Source: Lachancea dasiensis
Lineage: Eukaryota > Ascomycota > Saccharomycetes > Saccharomycetales > Saccharomycetaceae
Direction of reading: 5' to 3'
Assembly (NCBI GenBank): GCA_900074725.1
Contig: LT598460.1
Coordinates: forward strand, 377,502-441,501
DNA: 64,000 nt
Positions 9,448-19,132 of the stretch are shown here, one piece after another. A program made the position numbers and the translations under genes. The notes under the pieces are model-generated. The model had not been told where the DNA came from and did not search any database. It saw only the letters and a program-made list of their open reading frames with translations. Each line of letters starts with the position of its first letter. Position 1 is the stretch's first letter.

Positions 9448-11460
9448 CTATGGCTCTGATACTGAGTTGCCGCTCTTTTCAGCAATAGCTTCCACGACAG
9501 AGTTTTTTCCGCCATGTTCAGAGGATGTACTTTCAACTTCTTCACCATATAAGAATACAACCTTTTCGCTTTCCTCCTTACCCATAACTTTCCGGAAGAA
9601 GTGATACAGAGCAGAGCGACTCTCATAAATGGGATAAAATGTGATGTACAAGAACGCAATGAACAGCCAAATAATACTGACGACCACCCATCCTTTGAAA
9701 AATCGTTTGGACATAATATATTTTTGGCCATACATTGGAAATGGGAGGATGAACGTGAAAGACAACCAGATACAGAAAACCCCCAAAGATGCCCATTTAA
9801 AGATTCTGTCTAGCTTCGCCTTTGTGGCTTCATCCAGTTGCATCAACTTCTGTTCGCTTGCCTTGGCATCATCACCGATCTGAAATTTCTCACCCAGATC
9901 TTCTAAGGAATTATCACTAGGGAATAGGTAGCTGACGATAACACAGTACAGCACAGTTGATCCAAAGGTGGAGAAGTTAGCTATGATAGTGGAATTGACA
10001 AGGGCTAGGTTATCCTTGTTGACAGCTCCGTAAAAGTGCTTACAGGCACCAATCCAGCAGCAAAGACCAGTTGCAGATCCAAGAGGTAACGCGTAATAGA
10101 AGCAGTACTTGCTCATTCTGGGCCAGAACAAAGTGAGAGTGATTCCGACGGGAGCCGCACCTAAAATAATACCAATGAACGTTAAAATCCAAGAAATGGT
10201 GATACCAATATAGTTGAACATTACGGTCAGTCCAGCGATGAATAGCGCAAAAACAACCACAGAGATATGAGAAACGGTAACAAGTTGCCTTCCGGTTGCT
10301 TCAGGTTTCACATAAGCTCTGTAGATATCATATGTCACCACTGAGGAGAAGGAGACTAACTCAGCAGATAACGATGACGTGCACGAAAGGAAAAGAACTA
10401 AAATACCAGCAGCCGCCCCAGCTTTTCCCATTATCGCATATAGACCATACAGTAAAGGCATGCCCATGTTGACTTCCATGGCCGGAATGGGATGTGGGTA
10501 CGTTGGGGAAGCAGGGTTGTTGGTGAGGGCTAATGCAGCCAAAGCAGTTCCAAGACCAAAGCTCCAGGGAATAATGAACCAACATAAGGATCCAATAACG
10601 TAACCAGAAATAGTGGACATAGGCTTAGCAGCGATAGCTTTTTGACCATAAGATGGATCCGCAAACACAGTAGCCCATCCGCTCATTATTTGACTCCATG
10701 CGAGCATGACTAGAGCCTTGTTCGAAAACGTTAAATAGCTGCCTTCGTGACCAGCAGAAGGATGTGTCTTTGAGACCTCGTGCAGTAAATCCCACATTTT
10801 ACCCGTAGATCCAATTAGATCAGAGGTGCAGTAGCAAACCAAGAGGGAACAGATAATCACCAAATAGATGATGACAGTGTGGATCCAATCACTCAAAAAA
10901 GTACTTTTCAAACCACCCAGCATAGTATAAGCAGCAACACTAATTGGAAATAGAAATGCGCACGCCACGATGTGGATATCGGCAACATGTGCAAATGCCT
11001 GGGAACAGCCAAGCAATAACATACTTGCGATAATGGTGTTGGTACCACAAGAATAGAATAGGTAGACACAATGAGCAGCTTTTCCAAAACGAGCTCTGAC
11101 AATCTCCACGATTGTATGGGCACCAGTAGCCTTTCTTTTCATCTGAAGCGCAATAAGAGTGAAAAGCATCGAATGGCTGATACCGCTGATACCATACCAG
11201 TAGCCACCGGCGACACCATACCTATAGGTATAAACACACGAAGAAAGAAGGGTACCGGGCCAACACCACGATGACACCACGGCAGATGAAATTAAGCCGG
11301 ATTTGATAGAACGCGACGCCGTCGAAAAATGCTCCGAATCTTGAACCTCACCCATGTATTTTGTCAATACTTTTGTGACCAGAATCATGATAAGTGCGAA
11401 GGCTGCCCCGAGGCCCACCACAAAGCCGTAGCCGTAGCCTGCGTCCAATATTTGAACCAT
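9448..11460 (-). CDS. DUR3: Dur3-type urea/polyamine sodium:solute symporter
   Basis: Plasma-membrane transporter of the sodium:solute symporter family; fungal Dur3 imports urea and also polyamines. The 670-residue protein is close to S. cerevisiae Dur3 (735) over most of its length. It has GYGFVVGLGAAFA at the N-terminus, SSAVVSSWCWPGTLL, GGLKSTFLSDWIHT, about 14-15 hydrophobic segments, and a C-terminal PMYGQKYIMSKRFFKGWVVV block. The acidic loop before the last segments is shorter than in S. cerevisiae, which explains most of the length difference. The gene faces the amidase gene across a 656-bp promoter with five GATAAG sites. Whether it is the DUR3 ortholog or a paralog, and whether it prefers urea or another small amide, cannot be settled from the sequence. 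Confidence 0.9.
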   Translation of the reverse strand: MVQILDAGYGYGFVVGLGAAFALIMILVTKVLTKYMGEVQDSEHFSTASRSIKSGLISSAVVSSWCWPGTLLSSCVYTYRYGVAGGYWYGISGISHSMLFTLIALQMKRKATGAHTIVEIVRARFGKAAHCVYLFYSCGTNTIIASMLLLGCSQAFAHVADIHIVACAFLFPISVAAYTMLGGLKSTFLSDWIHTVIIYLVIICSLLVCYCTSDLIGSTGKMWDLLHEVSKTHPSAGHEGSYLTFSNKALVMLAWSQIMSGWATVFADPSYGQKAIAAKPMSTISGYVIGSLCWFIIPWSFGLGTALAALALTNNPASPTYPHPIPAMEVNMGMPLLYGLYAIMGKAGAAAGILVLFLSCTSSLSAELVSFSSVVTYDIYRAYVKPEATGRQLVTVSHISVVVFALFIAGLTVMFNYIGITISWILTFIGIILGAAPVGITLTLFWPRMSKYCFYYALPLGSATGLCCWIGACKHFYGAVNKDNLALVNSTIIANFSTFGSTVLYCVIVSYLFPSDNSLEDLGEKFQIGDDAKASEQKLMQLDEATKAKLDRIFKWASLGVFCIWLSFTFILPFPMYGQKYIMSKRFFKGWVVVSIIWLFIAFLYITFYPIYESRSALYHFFRKVMGKEESEKVVFLYGEEVESTSSEHGGKNSVVEAIAEKSGNSVSEP

Positions 11461-12116
11461 ATTGATGACTTTGTTGCAATTTGACTACTGTTGCCCCTCA
11501 AATCTCAGCAAAGCTAACTTGGACTTATTTCAGGAAAAGACCTGCTATTTATATGCAGCGGTGGTCGCACTTTAGCAGGGTGTGACAATTGTAATACACT
11601 GGTTGTGCTTGCTGTTGGGCGTTATCGATCTTATCACAATGTAGTCCAGATAAGAGAAGTCGTTACAGGATTTAGCAATAGCGAGAGGGTAGCTGTAGGC
11701 AATGGATGGGATGATAACTTTGACCAACAGCAGGGGTAATGCACCAAACGTAATTTTATCAGATCATTTTTGCTGGTCGATTAACACGACGTAGAGGTTT
11801 TCTGCCCGATTTGATAGTTTCTTATCTTATTTGACTGAAATTATTCGGATTGGCAGCCTTGTAAGGAAAATATTGACCGATTTTACCGTTCAATCTTATC
11901 TTAAATCTCGGTCCCTTCGGCAGATTCGGTCCGATGTTCCTATCGAGCTTATCTTGATATAATATAACCACTTATTAGATAGAAGGAAATTAGAATAACG
12001 AAAGGTTCGCCATAGCACTGTTTGTATTCAGTTACTTATTCTCCCAAGGTCTCGTTTGTTAGGCTAGACTCGGTAGGCCGACGTGAATTCAGTCAAAACA
12101 CAAGGGAGTTCTACAC
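11461..12116. promoter_or_regulatory. Shared DUR3/amidase promoter with GATAAG cluster
   Basis: Divergent promoter with five exact GATAAG hexamers: minus strand at 11630-11635, 11821-11826, 11895-11900 and 11948-11953, plus strand at 11649-11654. These are binding sites of the Gln3/Gat1 activators and Dal80/Gzf3 repressors of nitrogen catabolite repression. A TATAAATA box lies on the minus strand at 11546-11553, about 85 bases before the DUR3 ATG. A TATA-like GATATAATATAA lies near 11955, on the amidase side. Joint nitrogen-source control of both genes is inferred. Confidence 0.8.
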
Positions 12117-13673
12117 ATGTCAATTGTATCTTTCAAAGTTTCTGACGACAATCCTGTCACCGATGACACAGTCAAAACTCAATTAGGGAAGCTCAATGTG
12201 TCACTTTTGCCAGGAGAAGAAACTGATTTCAAGTCTTTTTTAGCCGCTGCCCATGAAACGGCCAAGTCCGTTGAAGCCATGAGTGATTTCAAACCGACGA
12301 CAGACTTGAAGCGGTTTCCCAGGAAGAACATAGAGGCAGTAATGGCTAAGGACAAACTTGGGGCGTGGGTGTACAAGTTTGAGATACAAGACACGACTGA
12401 AAATGACGGACCTTTACGTGGAGTTTCCATTTGTGTCAAAGATTGTATTGGAATCGCTGAAATCCCTCAGGTAATGGGAACCGATTGTTGGGAACCATGG
12501 GTTCCTTCAGCGGATGCCACTGTGGTGACAAGACTTCTCCAGGCAGGTGCCAAGATCATTGGAACGTCGAATTGCGAACAGCTGTGTGCCTTTACTGGAA
12601 GCCATACATCATGCCTAGGAAACGTACACAACCCATATATGCACGGACATTCCGCTGGCGGTAGTAGCTCCGGTTCTGCCGCTCTCGTAGCGGCCGGCGA
12701 AGCAGACATGGCTTTAGGCGCGGACCAAGGGGGGAGTATCCGGATTCCTGCAGCAATGTGTGGTTTAGTCGGCCTCAAACCGACTTTTGGATTAGTTCCC
12801 TACACTGGAATTACTAGTAATGAGTACACACTGGACCACGTAGGACCGATGACAAAAACGGTGGAAGAAAATGCCAAGATGCTTCAAGTTTTGGCAGGCG
12901 CTGACTGCTTTGATGACCGCCAGGCTTCGGTTCCTAAGACGCTAAGCTATGATTTCAAGAAACCTCGCAAGCTTGTGGTTGGTGTCTTGAAGGAAGCGTT
13001 TCAAAATCCGTTTTTGGAAGAGGCTATGAAAGCTAAGATACTGGAAGCTGTTAATAAATTCAAAGAGCTTGATTACCAAGTTGTGGAGGTATCTGTCCCT
13101 ATGCACGCGAAGGCTCCAGAAATCTGGTCCGTTGTAGAAAGGGTGTCTGGCCTTCACAGTCGCATGGGGCACGCAAGTGGAAGACGTTTGTATTCTGATC
13201 CTGAATTTTTCAAACATACACACTTGCTAGGTGAAAGGTTTTTCTCCAAGGCGCCGGTAAACGTTAGGAACAGTATGATCAATGGCCTCTATTTCGAACA
13301 ACATTTTCCCGGGCTTTTTGCAAAAGCGACAAATCTAGTTCTCAAACTTCAGTCAGAATATGACAACGCGTTGTCCCAAGCGAATATTCTAATAGCTCCA
13401 ACAACTCCCTTTGTTGCACCACCACACGGACCTCGTGAGGGTTCTCCCAAGGATAGGATAAGCAGTACTTTTGGAATAAACACCAATAGCTGCCCCCTAA
13501 ACTTATCTGGAAACCCTGCTCTAAGCTTACCAATTGGGTTTTTGCCTTCCCATGAAGACTCTTCATTTAAACTCCCAGTTGGAATGCAAATCATCGGCAA
13601 GCATTTCGACGAAGAGACTATTTATACCGCAGCTTTTGCTTGGGAGCAGCATTGCGATTGGCGCTCTGAGTAG
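12117..13673 (+). CDS. Amidase-signature amidohydrolase, bacterial nitrile-pathway type
   Basis: Serine amidohydrolase predicted to release ammonia from carboxylic amides. The 518-residue protein covers the whole amidase-signature fold, with a Ser-cisSer-Lys triad at Lys108 (in CVKD), Ser183 (in GGSSSGSAA) and Ser207 (in GADQGGSIRIPA). The neighbouring stretches VGLKPTFGLVPYTG and DHVGPMTKTV, the NPW-like NPY before the Gly/Ser loop, and the C-terminal LPVGMQIIGKHFDEET closely resemble the broad-range amidases of Rhodococcus nitrile/amide gene clusters as I remember them. It is not Dur1,2, which fuses urea carboxylase to allophanate hydrolase, and it does not read like S. cerevisiae Amd2. No targeting signal is evident, so it is probably cytosolic. 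Substrate is unknown; a bacterial origin is possible but unproven. Confidence 0.9.
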   Translation: MSIVSFKVSDDNPVTDDTVKTQLGKLNVSLLPGEETDFKSFLAAAHETAKSVEAMSDFKPTTDLKRFPRKNIEAVMAKDKLGAWVYKFEIQDTTENDGPLRGVSICVKDCIGIAEIPQVMGTDCWEPWVPSADATVVTRLLQAGAKIIGTSNCEQLCAFTGSHTSCLGNVHNPYMHGHSAGGSSSGSAALVAAGEADMALGADQGGSIRIPAAMCGLVGLKPTFGLVPYTGITSNEYTLDHVGPMTKTVEENAKMLQVLAGADCFDDRQASVPKTLSYDFKKPRKLVVGVLKEAFQNPFLEEAMKAKILEAVNKFKELDYQVVEVSVPMHAKAPEIWSVVERVSGLHSRMGHASGRRLYSDPEFFKHTHLLGERFFSKAPVNVRNSMINGLYFEQHFPGLFAKATNLVLKLQSEYDNALSQANILIAPTTPFVAPPHGPREGSPKDRISSTFGINTNSCPLNLSGNPALSLPIGFLPSHEDSSFKLPVGMQIIGKHFDEETIYTAAFAWEQHCDWRSE

Positions 13674-14012
13674 CAGCCTGACAGGTGATAGAGCAATACT
13701 CCAATCTTATATATGAAGCCAGTTCGGACCGAGTGAGGATCATAGCTTTAACTTGGTAAATAGAACACAATACATGAGTAGACATGAAATGGAGGTCACA
13801 ATCGAAGAGGGATCTTCTTGGCGAGCGTCAGAGCTAGCATAGGTTCGTGATAGCGCACCATCTGACTTGCATAATAATCAACATCAAATAGTGCCAACGT
13901 ATTACGAGGTGAATGTTATAAGGCCACTAAAATAAAAACGTACAGTGTAAGTCTCGAACTAATAGGATTGTGTTGGAACGGTATATGTTGAAACGGTGGG
14001 TGTCGGACCATT
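13674..14012. other. Region 3' of the amidase gene
   Basis: Noncoding; nothing recognisable. A TGTTGG at 13971 could be an alternative left end of the LTR-like repeat that follows. Confidence 0.5.
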
Positions 14013-14458
14013 TGTTCAGAATGGTGTTAGCCACTAGGAAACCGATGGTGTGTGGGCCTTATCGCATAATCAGCGTCAGGAGATGTGTGACATACTGGTA
14101 CAGAATGATCACACATAACAGAGATCATACAACTCGGCTTACCATCCAAGACAAGCCGAAGAGAACAACTGTTGTCCAATGGAAATGATTATTGATAAGA
14201 ATTGGCATTGCTCGGCATCAAGCTGTAACTCATCGAGAATAGAATGATCTAAAACGGGTGGTTTATAATTATGTTATTCAGAGTCACCGAGCGAGAATTG
14301 TATAAATACCAGGCGTTTGTTAAGGTAGCTGAACCAGCTCTGATGCTTTAAATAATCAGGGAGAGATAAAAAGACTTTCCTAGATCCAAGTTACTCATCT
14401 TAAAATGACTACAAGACACATTTAGTAAGCCTTTTACTAATAAATCCGATTCGCCTCA
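14013..14458 (+). mobile_element. Decayed solo LTR-like repeat, copy A (Ty1/copia-like)
   Basis: This stretch is clearly similar, in inverted orientation, to 20431-20884. Shared blocks include CGCATAATCAGCGTCAG, GAGAACAACTGTTGTCCAATG, GAGTCACCGAG and GAATTGTATAAATACCAGGC. The similarity runs from a TGTT to a CA (CGCCTCA) and stops just there, as expected for LTR ends. It carries an internal TATA box and an ATG downstream of it, as Ty1-type LTRs do. No matching target duplication is seen and it looks old and eroded. No intact internal region lies beside it. A duplicated host promoter is the alternative. Confidence 0.55.
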
Positions 14459-15000
14459 TTAGAATCAAAGCCCAAAAATCATGGAGAGAAAACCAGAAGT
14501 TGCCTTCAATGCTCAAGAATCAGTATTGAGTAGTCAGAAGATTGCACACGATGTATATTAACAAATTCAACAAAAACTCAGCAAATCACCTACTGCTAAC
14601 GCTGACTCGCTCCAATATGAACAGTAACCAGTGGCCGAGATCGAGATTAATCGCTAGCACTTATGTGCATAAATATGCCTAAAAGCTAAGTGCCTACGCC
14701 GCTAGTAGTTAGTCGGGTTTACTTTCCGAACTTCTGCTTAAACTGAGTATTATCCAGTCACTAATTACGCTTGTGTCGGGTGTTGAATGTCCGATCGATC
14801 GGCTTGTAACCATGCCTATATCGGCCTGTAACGATTGTAACAGCCGATATCATTTACATTATTTTGAGTATAAGAACGACTATACTGATCAGGATCAATG
14901 CTGATGGTTAATTGAAACTATTTAGGAATTTTTAGCTCCTAGGGAACTCGATCTTTACTAGCACTTGAGTCGTTTGAGTCGTTTGAGTTGTTTGCCCAAA
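14459..15000. promoter_or_regulatory. MFS exporter promoter with palindromes
   Basis: Noncoding region before the exporter. It contains a perfect 12-bp palindrome CCGATCGATCGG at 14791-14802, and an 8-bp inverted repeat ATATCGGC (14818-14825) / GCCGATAT (14843-14850) with a 17-base spacer. Paired CCG/CGG half-sites are typical targets of fungal Zn2Cys6 regulators, which often control drug exporters. A 9-base unit, roughly TTTGAGTCG, repeats about three times just before the ATG (14965-14991). Confidence 0.5.
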
Positions 15001-16821
15001 ATGGACTCAGCACTGTCGTCAGTAGTATCTTCAGATATTGATAGCTCTAAGGCAAATCAACATACTTACGCTCCAGAGGCGAGAACCTTGGACAATGCAA
15101 ATCTTATTTCCGAGCTGAAAAAAGTAGTGTCACTTCACTCAAAGTCGTCAGACGCCGAGGAACTGCACAAGATACTTACGCAGAACAGTCGAGGGATCGA
15201 AAAGACATTGGAACGATACGAATCTCAAACGCATGGCCTCGGACCCATCGAAGCGCCTCTCGATCTCGAACGAGAAATCACTCATCCAGATCCCAACTCT
15301 TACTTACATCCTGAGGACAAATGGAAATACGCGGTAGACCAAGAGACTGGATTAAGAATCGTAGATTTTGTGGAGGATGACCATGAAGATCCTAGAAATT
15401 GGCCAAAACGGGCAAAGTGGAACTACACGGTATTACTAGGGATTATTTGCTTTGATGTGGCAATGATGTCTGCCATCATTACTGGGGATCTGGACTCACC
15501 CGCTGCTCATTTTAATGTATCGATAGAGGTTATGTGTCTCTGTGTATCACTTATGGTGTGGGGATTTGGGCTGGGACCTCTACTTTTTGCGCCATTATCC
15601 GAGGAGTTTGGAAGAAACCCTGTTTACTTGGTGACGCTGCTCGTTGCGGTTGTTTTCATCGTGCCCTGTGGTGCGGCAAAAAACATTGGAACTCTGCTGG
15701 CTTTCAGATTTCTAGACGGACTCGCATTTAGTGCACCTATGTGCTTAATCGGTGGTTCGCTTAGTGACATGTGGAGAAGTGATGAACGTGGTGTCGCGAT
15801 GTCGCTTTTTTCGGCAGCCCCATTTTTGGGTCCTGTGATGGGCCCCATTGTTGGCTCACTGATTTCAGTCAAGTGTTCCTGGAGATGGGTATACTGGTTC
15901 ATGTTAATCTTCAGTGGATGCATTTATGCAGTTATGGCTGTGTTCATGCCTGAAACTCACCATCAAAAGATTTTGAGAAGCCGAGCTAAGAATTTACGGG
16001 ATCTCACGGGCGATAGCACTTATCGGGCCATCAGTGAAATTAAGATCCGGAGTATGAAAGAAGTTGCAAAAGTAACGTTGCTACGGCCAATCATTTTGTT
16101 ATCCGAATTGATTGTTTTCCTTATTACGCTTTACATGTCTGTGATTTACGGTCTTCTATACATGTTCTTCTTTGCGTTTCCCATGGTCTACACTGAAGGA
16201 AAGGGGTTTGGTCCGATCAAGACCAGCCTTATGTTCATACCCGTTGGTGTAGGTGTAATTCTCTCAACCGTTATATCACCTTTTCTCAACAAGGACTACC
16301 TACGGAGAGCGAAAGTATACACCGATAGAGGAGAGGTGCCTCCTGCAGAACTGAGACTTATTCCAATGATGATCGGATGTTGGTTTGTTCCCATCGGACT
16401 TTTTTCCTATGCGTGGTCATCCTTCCCCTCTGTGTCGTGGGCCGGTCCTTGCTTTAGTGGTCTCGCATGTGGGTTTGGGTTCTTAATGCTGTACAATCCG
16501 GCCAATAATTATATAGTCGATTCCTATCAGCATTATGCAGCGTCTGGCCTCGCTGCCAAGACTTTTGTGAGATCGATTTGGGGTGGTGTTGTTCCATTGT
16601 TCACAATACAAATGTATCACAGGCTGGGTTATGAATGGGCCAGTACCTTGATGGCTTTTATCGCTTTAGCATGCTGTGCGATTCCCTACCTTTTCTATTT
16701 CTTTGGTGCGAAGATTAGACAAAAGTCCAAGTATGCTTACTCACCTGCCATTTCATCAAAAAAAGATTTGGAATTTCAAACCGTGGAGGAGAATTTCGAT
16801 ACCAAAGAGACGAGCAGCTAA
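15001..16821 (+). CDS. MFS multidrug/polyamine exporter, DHA1 (Tpo1-like)
   Basis: Proton-coupled plasma-membrane exporter of the 12-spanner drug:H+ antiporter family. The 606-residue protein has a hydrophilic N-terminal tail of about 140 residues ending in [12 protein letters not shown], the usual lead-in to segment 1. Twelve hydrophobic segments follow, with the DHA1 signatures [13 protein letters not shown] (loop 2-3) and [10 protein letters not shown] (motif C). The tail [13 protein letters not shown] is close to the IRKKSKYAYAA end of S. cerevisiae Tpo1. The family includes Tpo1-4, Flr1 and Qdr; Tpo1-like is the best guess, and the substrate is open. The ATG at 15001 is chosen; the same frame is open upstream without an ATG. 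Confidence 0.88.
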   Translation: MDSALSSVVSSDIDSSKANQHTYAPEARTLDNANLISELKKVVSLHSKSSDAEELHKILTQNSRGIEKTLERYESQTHGLGPIEAPLDLEREITHPDPNSYLHPEDKWKYAVDQETGLRIVDFVEDDHEDPRNWPKRAKWNYTVLLGIICFDVAMMSAIITGDLDSPAAHFNVSIEVMCLCVSLMVWGFGLGPLLFAPLSEEFGRNPVYLVTLLVAVVFIVPCGAAKNIGTLLAFRFLDGLAFSAPMCLIGGSLSDMWRSDERGVAMSLFSAAPFLGPVMGPIVGSLISVKCSWRWVYWFMLIFSGCIYAVMAVFMPETHHQKILRSRAKNLRDLTGDSTYRAISEIKIRSMKEVAKVTLLRPIILLSELIVFLITLYMSVIYGLLYMFFFAFPMVYTEGKGFGPIKTSLMFIPVGVGVILSTVISPFLNKDYLRRAKVYTDRGEVPPAELRLIPMMIGCWFVPIGLFSYAWSSFPSVSWAGPCFSGLACGFGFLMLYNPANNYIVDSYQHYAASGLAAKTFVRSIWGGVVPLFTIQMYHRLGYEWASTLMAFIALACCAIPYLFYFFGAKIRQKSKYAYSPAISSKKDLEFQTVEENFDTKETSS

Positions 16822-17182
16822 GTCCCAATAATATCCCGAAAACTTGCAGAATAACTCTTTAAGCGATCGCAAATTATAGGAGGCAACTGGTCGTTAACTG
16901 CTCGCACGTAATTTCCAAAACATAATCATTATAGCGTTAAAATGCTGAACATACTTAATTTGCAATAGTAAATGTGAAGAATTCTGCCGTAAACCACCGG
17001 CATGCAAACAATAGTTCGGCATTACCTCTTTTGTACCGGAGTAAGCAATGGCTGCTCAGAGTATTTAATTCAGCTAAGGCTGCATTTTTGAGCGTAGTTG
17101 AAGGGGCCCAGTGCGCCGGTGTGCATCCCGTACTATATTAGTTTTCTTATTTATATTGTTCACCAATGCCTTGCTGCTTGAG
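16822..17182. other. Convergent exporter-PET100 intergenic region
   Basis: Noncoding, AT-rich 3' flanks of two convergent genes. Nothing else is recognised. Confidence 0.6.
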
Positions 17183-17512
17183 TTACTCTTGCACCTGCTC
17201 GCGCTTCATTTGCTCGCGGATTCGTGCTTTCTCAGCCTCAATATCTACGTTATACTCTTCTGCAATCTTTTTCTCTAAACGCACTCTTTTTTCTAGTCTT
17301 TCTTTCTTCATTCTCGCTAATTCGGCCTTGATTTCGTACGGTTCTTTAGGGATTTTATTCAGCGTTTCAGGGTCGGGCCAGAATCCTGGAACGTTAAGCT
17401 TCTTATCTGTATCAATACCAATGTAATACATCACAGCAACAGGTGACAAGAGACAGAATGCAAACCGAAATACCTCCAGTTGAGATCTAGTATATCTGAA
17501 GGGTAATTTCAT
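17183..17512 (-). CDS. PET100: Cytochrome c oxidase assembly chaperone Pet100
   Basis: Inner-membrane chaperone needed to assemble cytochrome c oxidase. The 109-residue protein is about the length of S. cerevisiae Pet100 (111). A single membrane segment lies near residues 15-32 (FRFAFCLLSPVAVMYYIG), followed by the conserved VPGFWPDPETLNKIPKEPYE block and a charged, probably helical tail. The ATG at 17512 is used. The gene is divergent from MYG1 with 218 bases between them. In S. cerevisiae PET100 (YDR079W) is next to SHU2; here MYG1 to YER152C lie between them, as expected in an unduplicated genome. Confidence 0.93.
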   Translation of the reverse strand: MKLPFRYTRSQLEVFRFAFCLLSPVAVMYYIGIDTDKKLNVPGFWPDPETLNKIPKEPYEIKAELARMKKERLEKRVRLEKKIAEEYNVDIEAEKARIREQMKREQVQE

Positions 17513-17730
17513 GATGAACAAGAACCTTCTTCAAGTAGACAAACAAACACTGCTGTTCAAACCTCTAGTATATGTTTGAGTTCCTTTAAAGGGTGGACTG
17601 TTATAGTGACTATCTTGTAGTATAGGAAGTTGGTGTGTATTCAGGCATCTTATTTCATTCGAGTTAAAGAAAAATTTATTGAAGCTTATTTAAAATTTGA
17701 ATCATCTCATCGCGATCAACTCACCCACTA

Positions 17731-18735
17731 ATGTCAGTGGCTAAGAAGGCAAAAATCAACGTTATGAAGCAAATTTGTACGCATTCAGGATCTTTCCATG
17801 CTGATGAGGCCTTGGCAGTTTACATGCTGAAGATTCTCCCAGAGTATAAGGATGCTAAAGTGGTGAGGTCTAGAGAGCCTTCCAGATGGGAAGAAAGCGA
17901 TATCGTCGTGGATGTGAGCGGTAAGTATGATGCTGAGAAGGGTCTCTTCGATCACCACCAGCGTGAGTTTTTTGAGACCTTTAGTGATAGCTTCAAAACC
18001 AAGCTCTCCAGCGCCGGGTTGGTGTACAAACATTTTGGCCAGAAAATCATTAAGACCATGCAACCCCAATTAGCGGAAACGCAAGTAGATTTTCTGTATG
18101 AAAAGGTATACAGGGATTTCATCGAGTCATTGGATGCCAATGATAACGGAATCAGCAATTTTGACAGTGAGGAACTTGGTGTGAAGCCTCGCTTCCATGA
18201 CAAAAATATCACAATTCCAGGCATTGTTTCCGGTATGAATCCTAACTGGAACGATGATTGTACGGACGCTAACTTTGACAAATGTTTTTTCAAAGCGTCT
18301 GACTTCATTGGTGGTGTTTTCGTTAACTTGGTCAAAGGCTACGGTGAATCTTGGATGCCGGCCAAGACCTTGGTTCAGGAAGCTGTGGAGAAAAGATTTG
18401 AGGTTGACGCTTCTGGCAAGATCATAGTCCTAAAGCAGTTCTGTCCTTGGAAGGAGCATTTATACACCATTGAGAGGGAATTGGGTCTGGAGAACGAAAT
18501 CCAGTTTGTGTTATTCGAAGACTCCTCAGGAAAATGGAGAGTTTCAACTGTTCCGGTGTCGGCTACATCGTTTAAATTTAGACAAGGTCTTCCTGAGCCT
18601 TTAAGAGGCCTCAGAGACGACGAATTGAGCACAAAGAGTGGCTTGCCAGGCTGCATCTTCATCCATGCCGCCGGATTCATCGGGGGAGCTCAATCCAGGG
18701 ACACGGTATTGAAGCTTGCTCAGCTGAGCTTATAG
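17731..18735 (+). CDS. MYG1: MYG1-family exonuclease (YER156C)
   Basis: DHH-like metal-dependent 3'-5' RNA exonuclease family, linked to RNA processing in nucleus and mitochondria in human and yeast. The 334-residue length is typical (338 in S. cerevisiae). Metal-binding motifs seen are HSGSFHADEALA (about residues 18-29), DVSGKYD, LFDHHQ and SLDANDNG. The C-terminal GCIFIHAAGFIGG is also conserved. There is no strong N-terminal presequence from the ATG at 17731; a second ATG at codon 12 precedes the conserved start. Its neighbour BEM2 is the same as in S. cerevisiae (YER155C/YER156C), although a dehydrogenase relic and an LTR-like repeat now separate them. Confidence 0.94.
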   Translation: MSVAKKAKINVMKQICTHSGSFHADEALAVYMLKILPEYKDAKVVRSREPSRWEESDIVVDVSGKYDAEKGLFDHHQREFFETFSDSFKTKLSSAGLVYKHFGQKIIKTMQPQLAETQVDFLYEKVYRDFIESLDANDNGISNFDSEELGVKPRFHDKNITIPGIVSGMNPNWNDDCTDANFDKCFFKASDFIGGVFVNLVKGYGESWMPAKTLVQEAVEKRFEVDASGKIIVLKQFCPWKEHLYTIERELGLENEIQFVLFEDSSGKWRVSTVPVSATSFKFRQGLPEPLRGLRDDELSTKSGLPGCIFIHAAGFIGGAQSRDTVLKLAQLSL

Positions 18736-19132
18736 ATCTAGTCAGATTTCGACTGTTCTCTTGAATCGAGCCAGAACATTTAAAGACCCAGTGTCCCAGC
18801 TTATTGCTGGCAAATATTGCGGCTACAGATATACTACCTGTACATTAGGCTGGGAACCAATAGTTTAGATCCTTTTATTTATAAATGCTTTTACTCAATG
18901 CAAAGCATTATACACCTTTCTCTGACACTCTGGATTGGCACCGTTGGTATTACTCAACAGTGACAACCAGTTCAATCATTTTCACAGGCCACAAAACTTC
19001 AAAAGATCACTACTACCATGAGGTCTCGAGTATTTCGGAAGAACTAAAGGTGCACTTGTTTGCGACCGCCTTAACTTCCTGAGAAGAAGCTTATCAGCCG
19101 TTATAACTTAAAAACTTGCCAAAGTCTTTGGA
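18736..19132. other. Region between MYG1 and the dehydrogenase relic
   Basis: Noncoding; contains the MYG1 3' end. Nothing else recognised. Confidence 0.5.

Noticed and set aside
14013-14458. Duplicated host gene promoter instead of LTR
   Set aside because: Similarity between the two copies stops exactly at a CA and begins near TGTT, which suits an LTR better; the alternative is kept only as a caveat.
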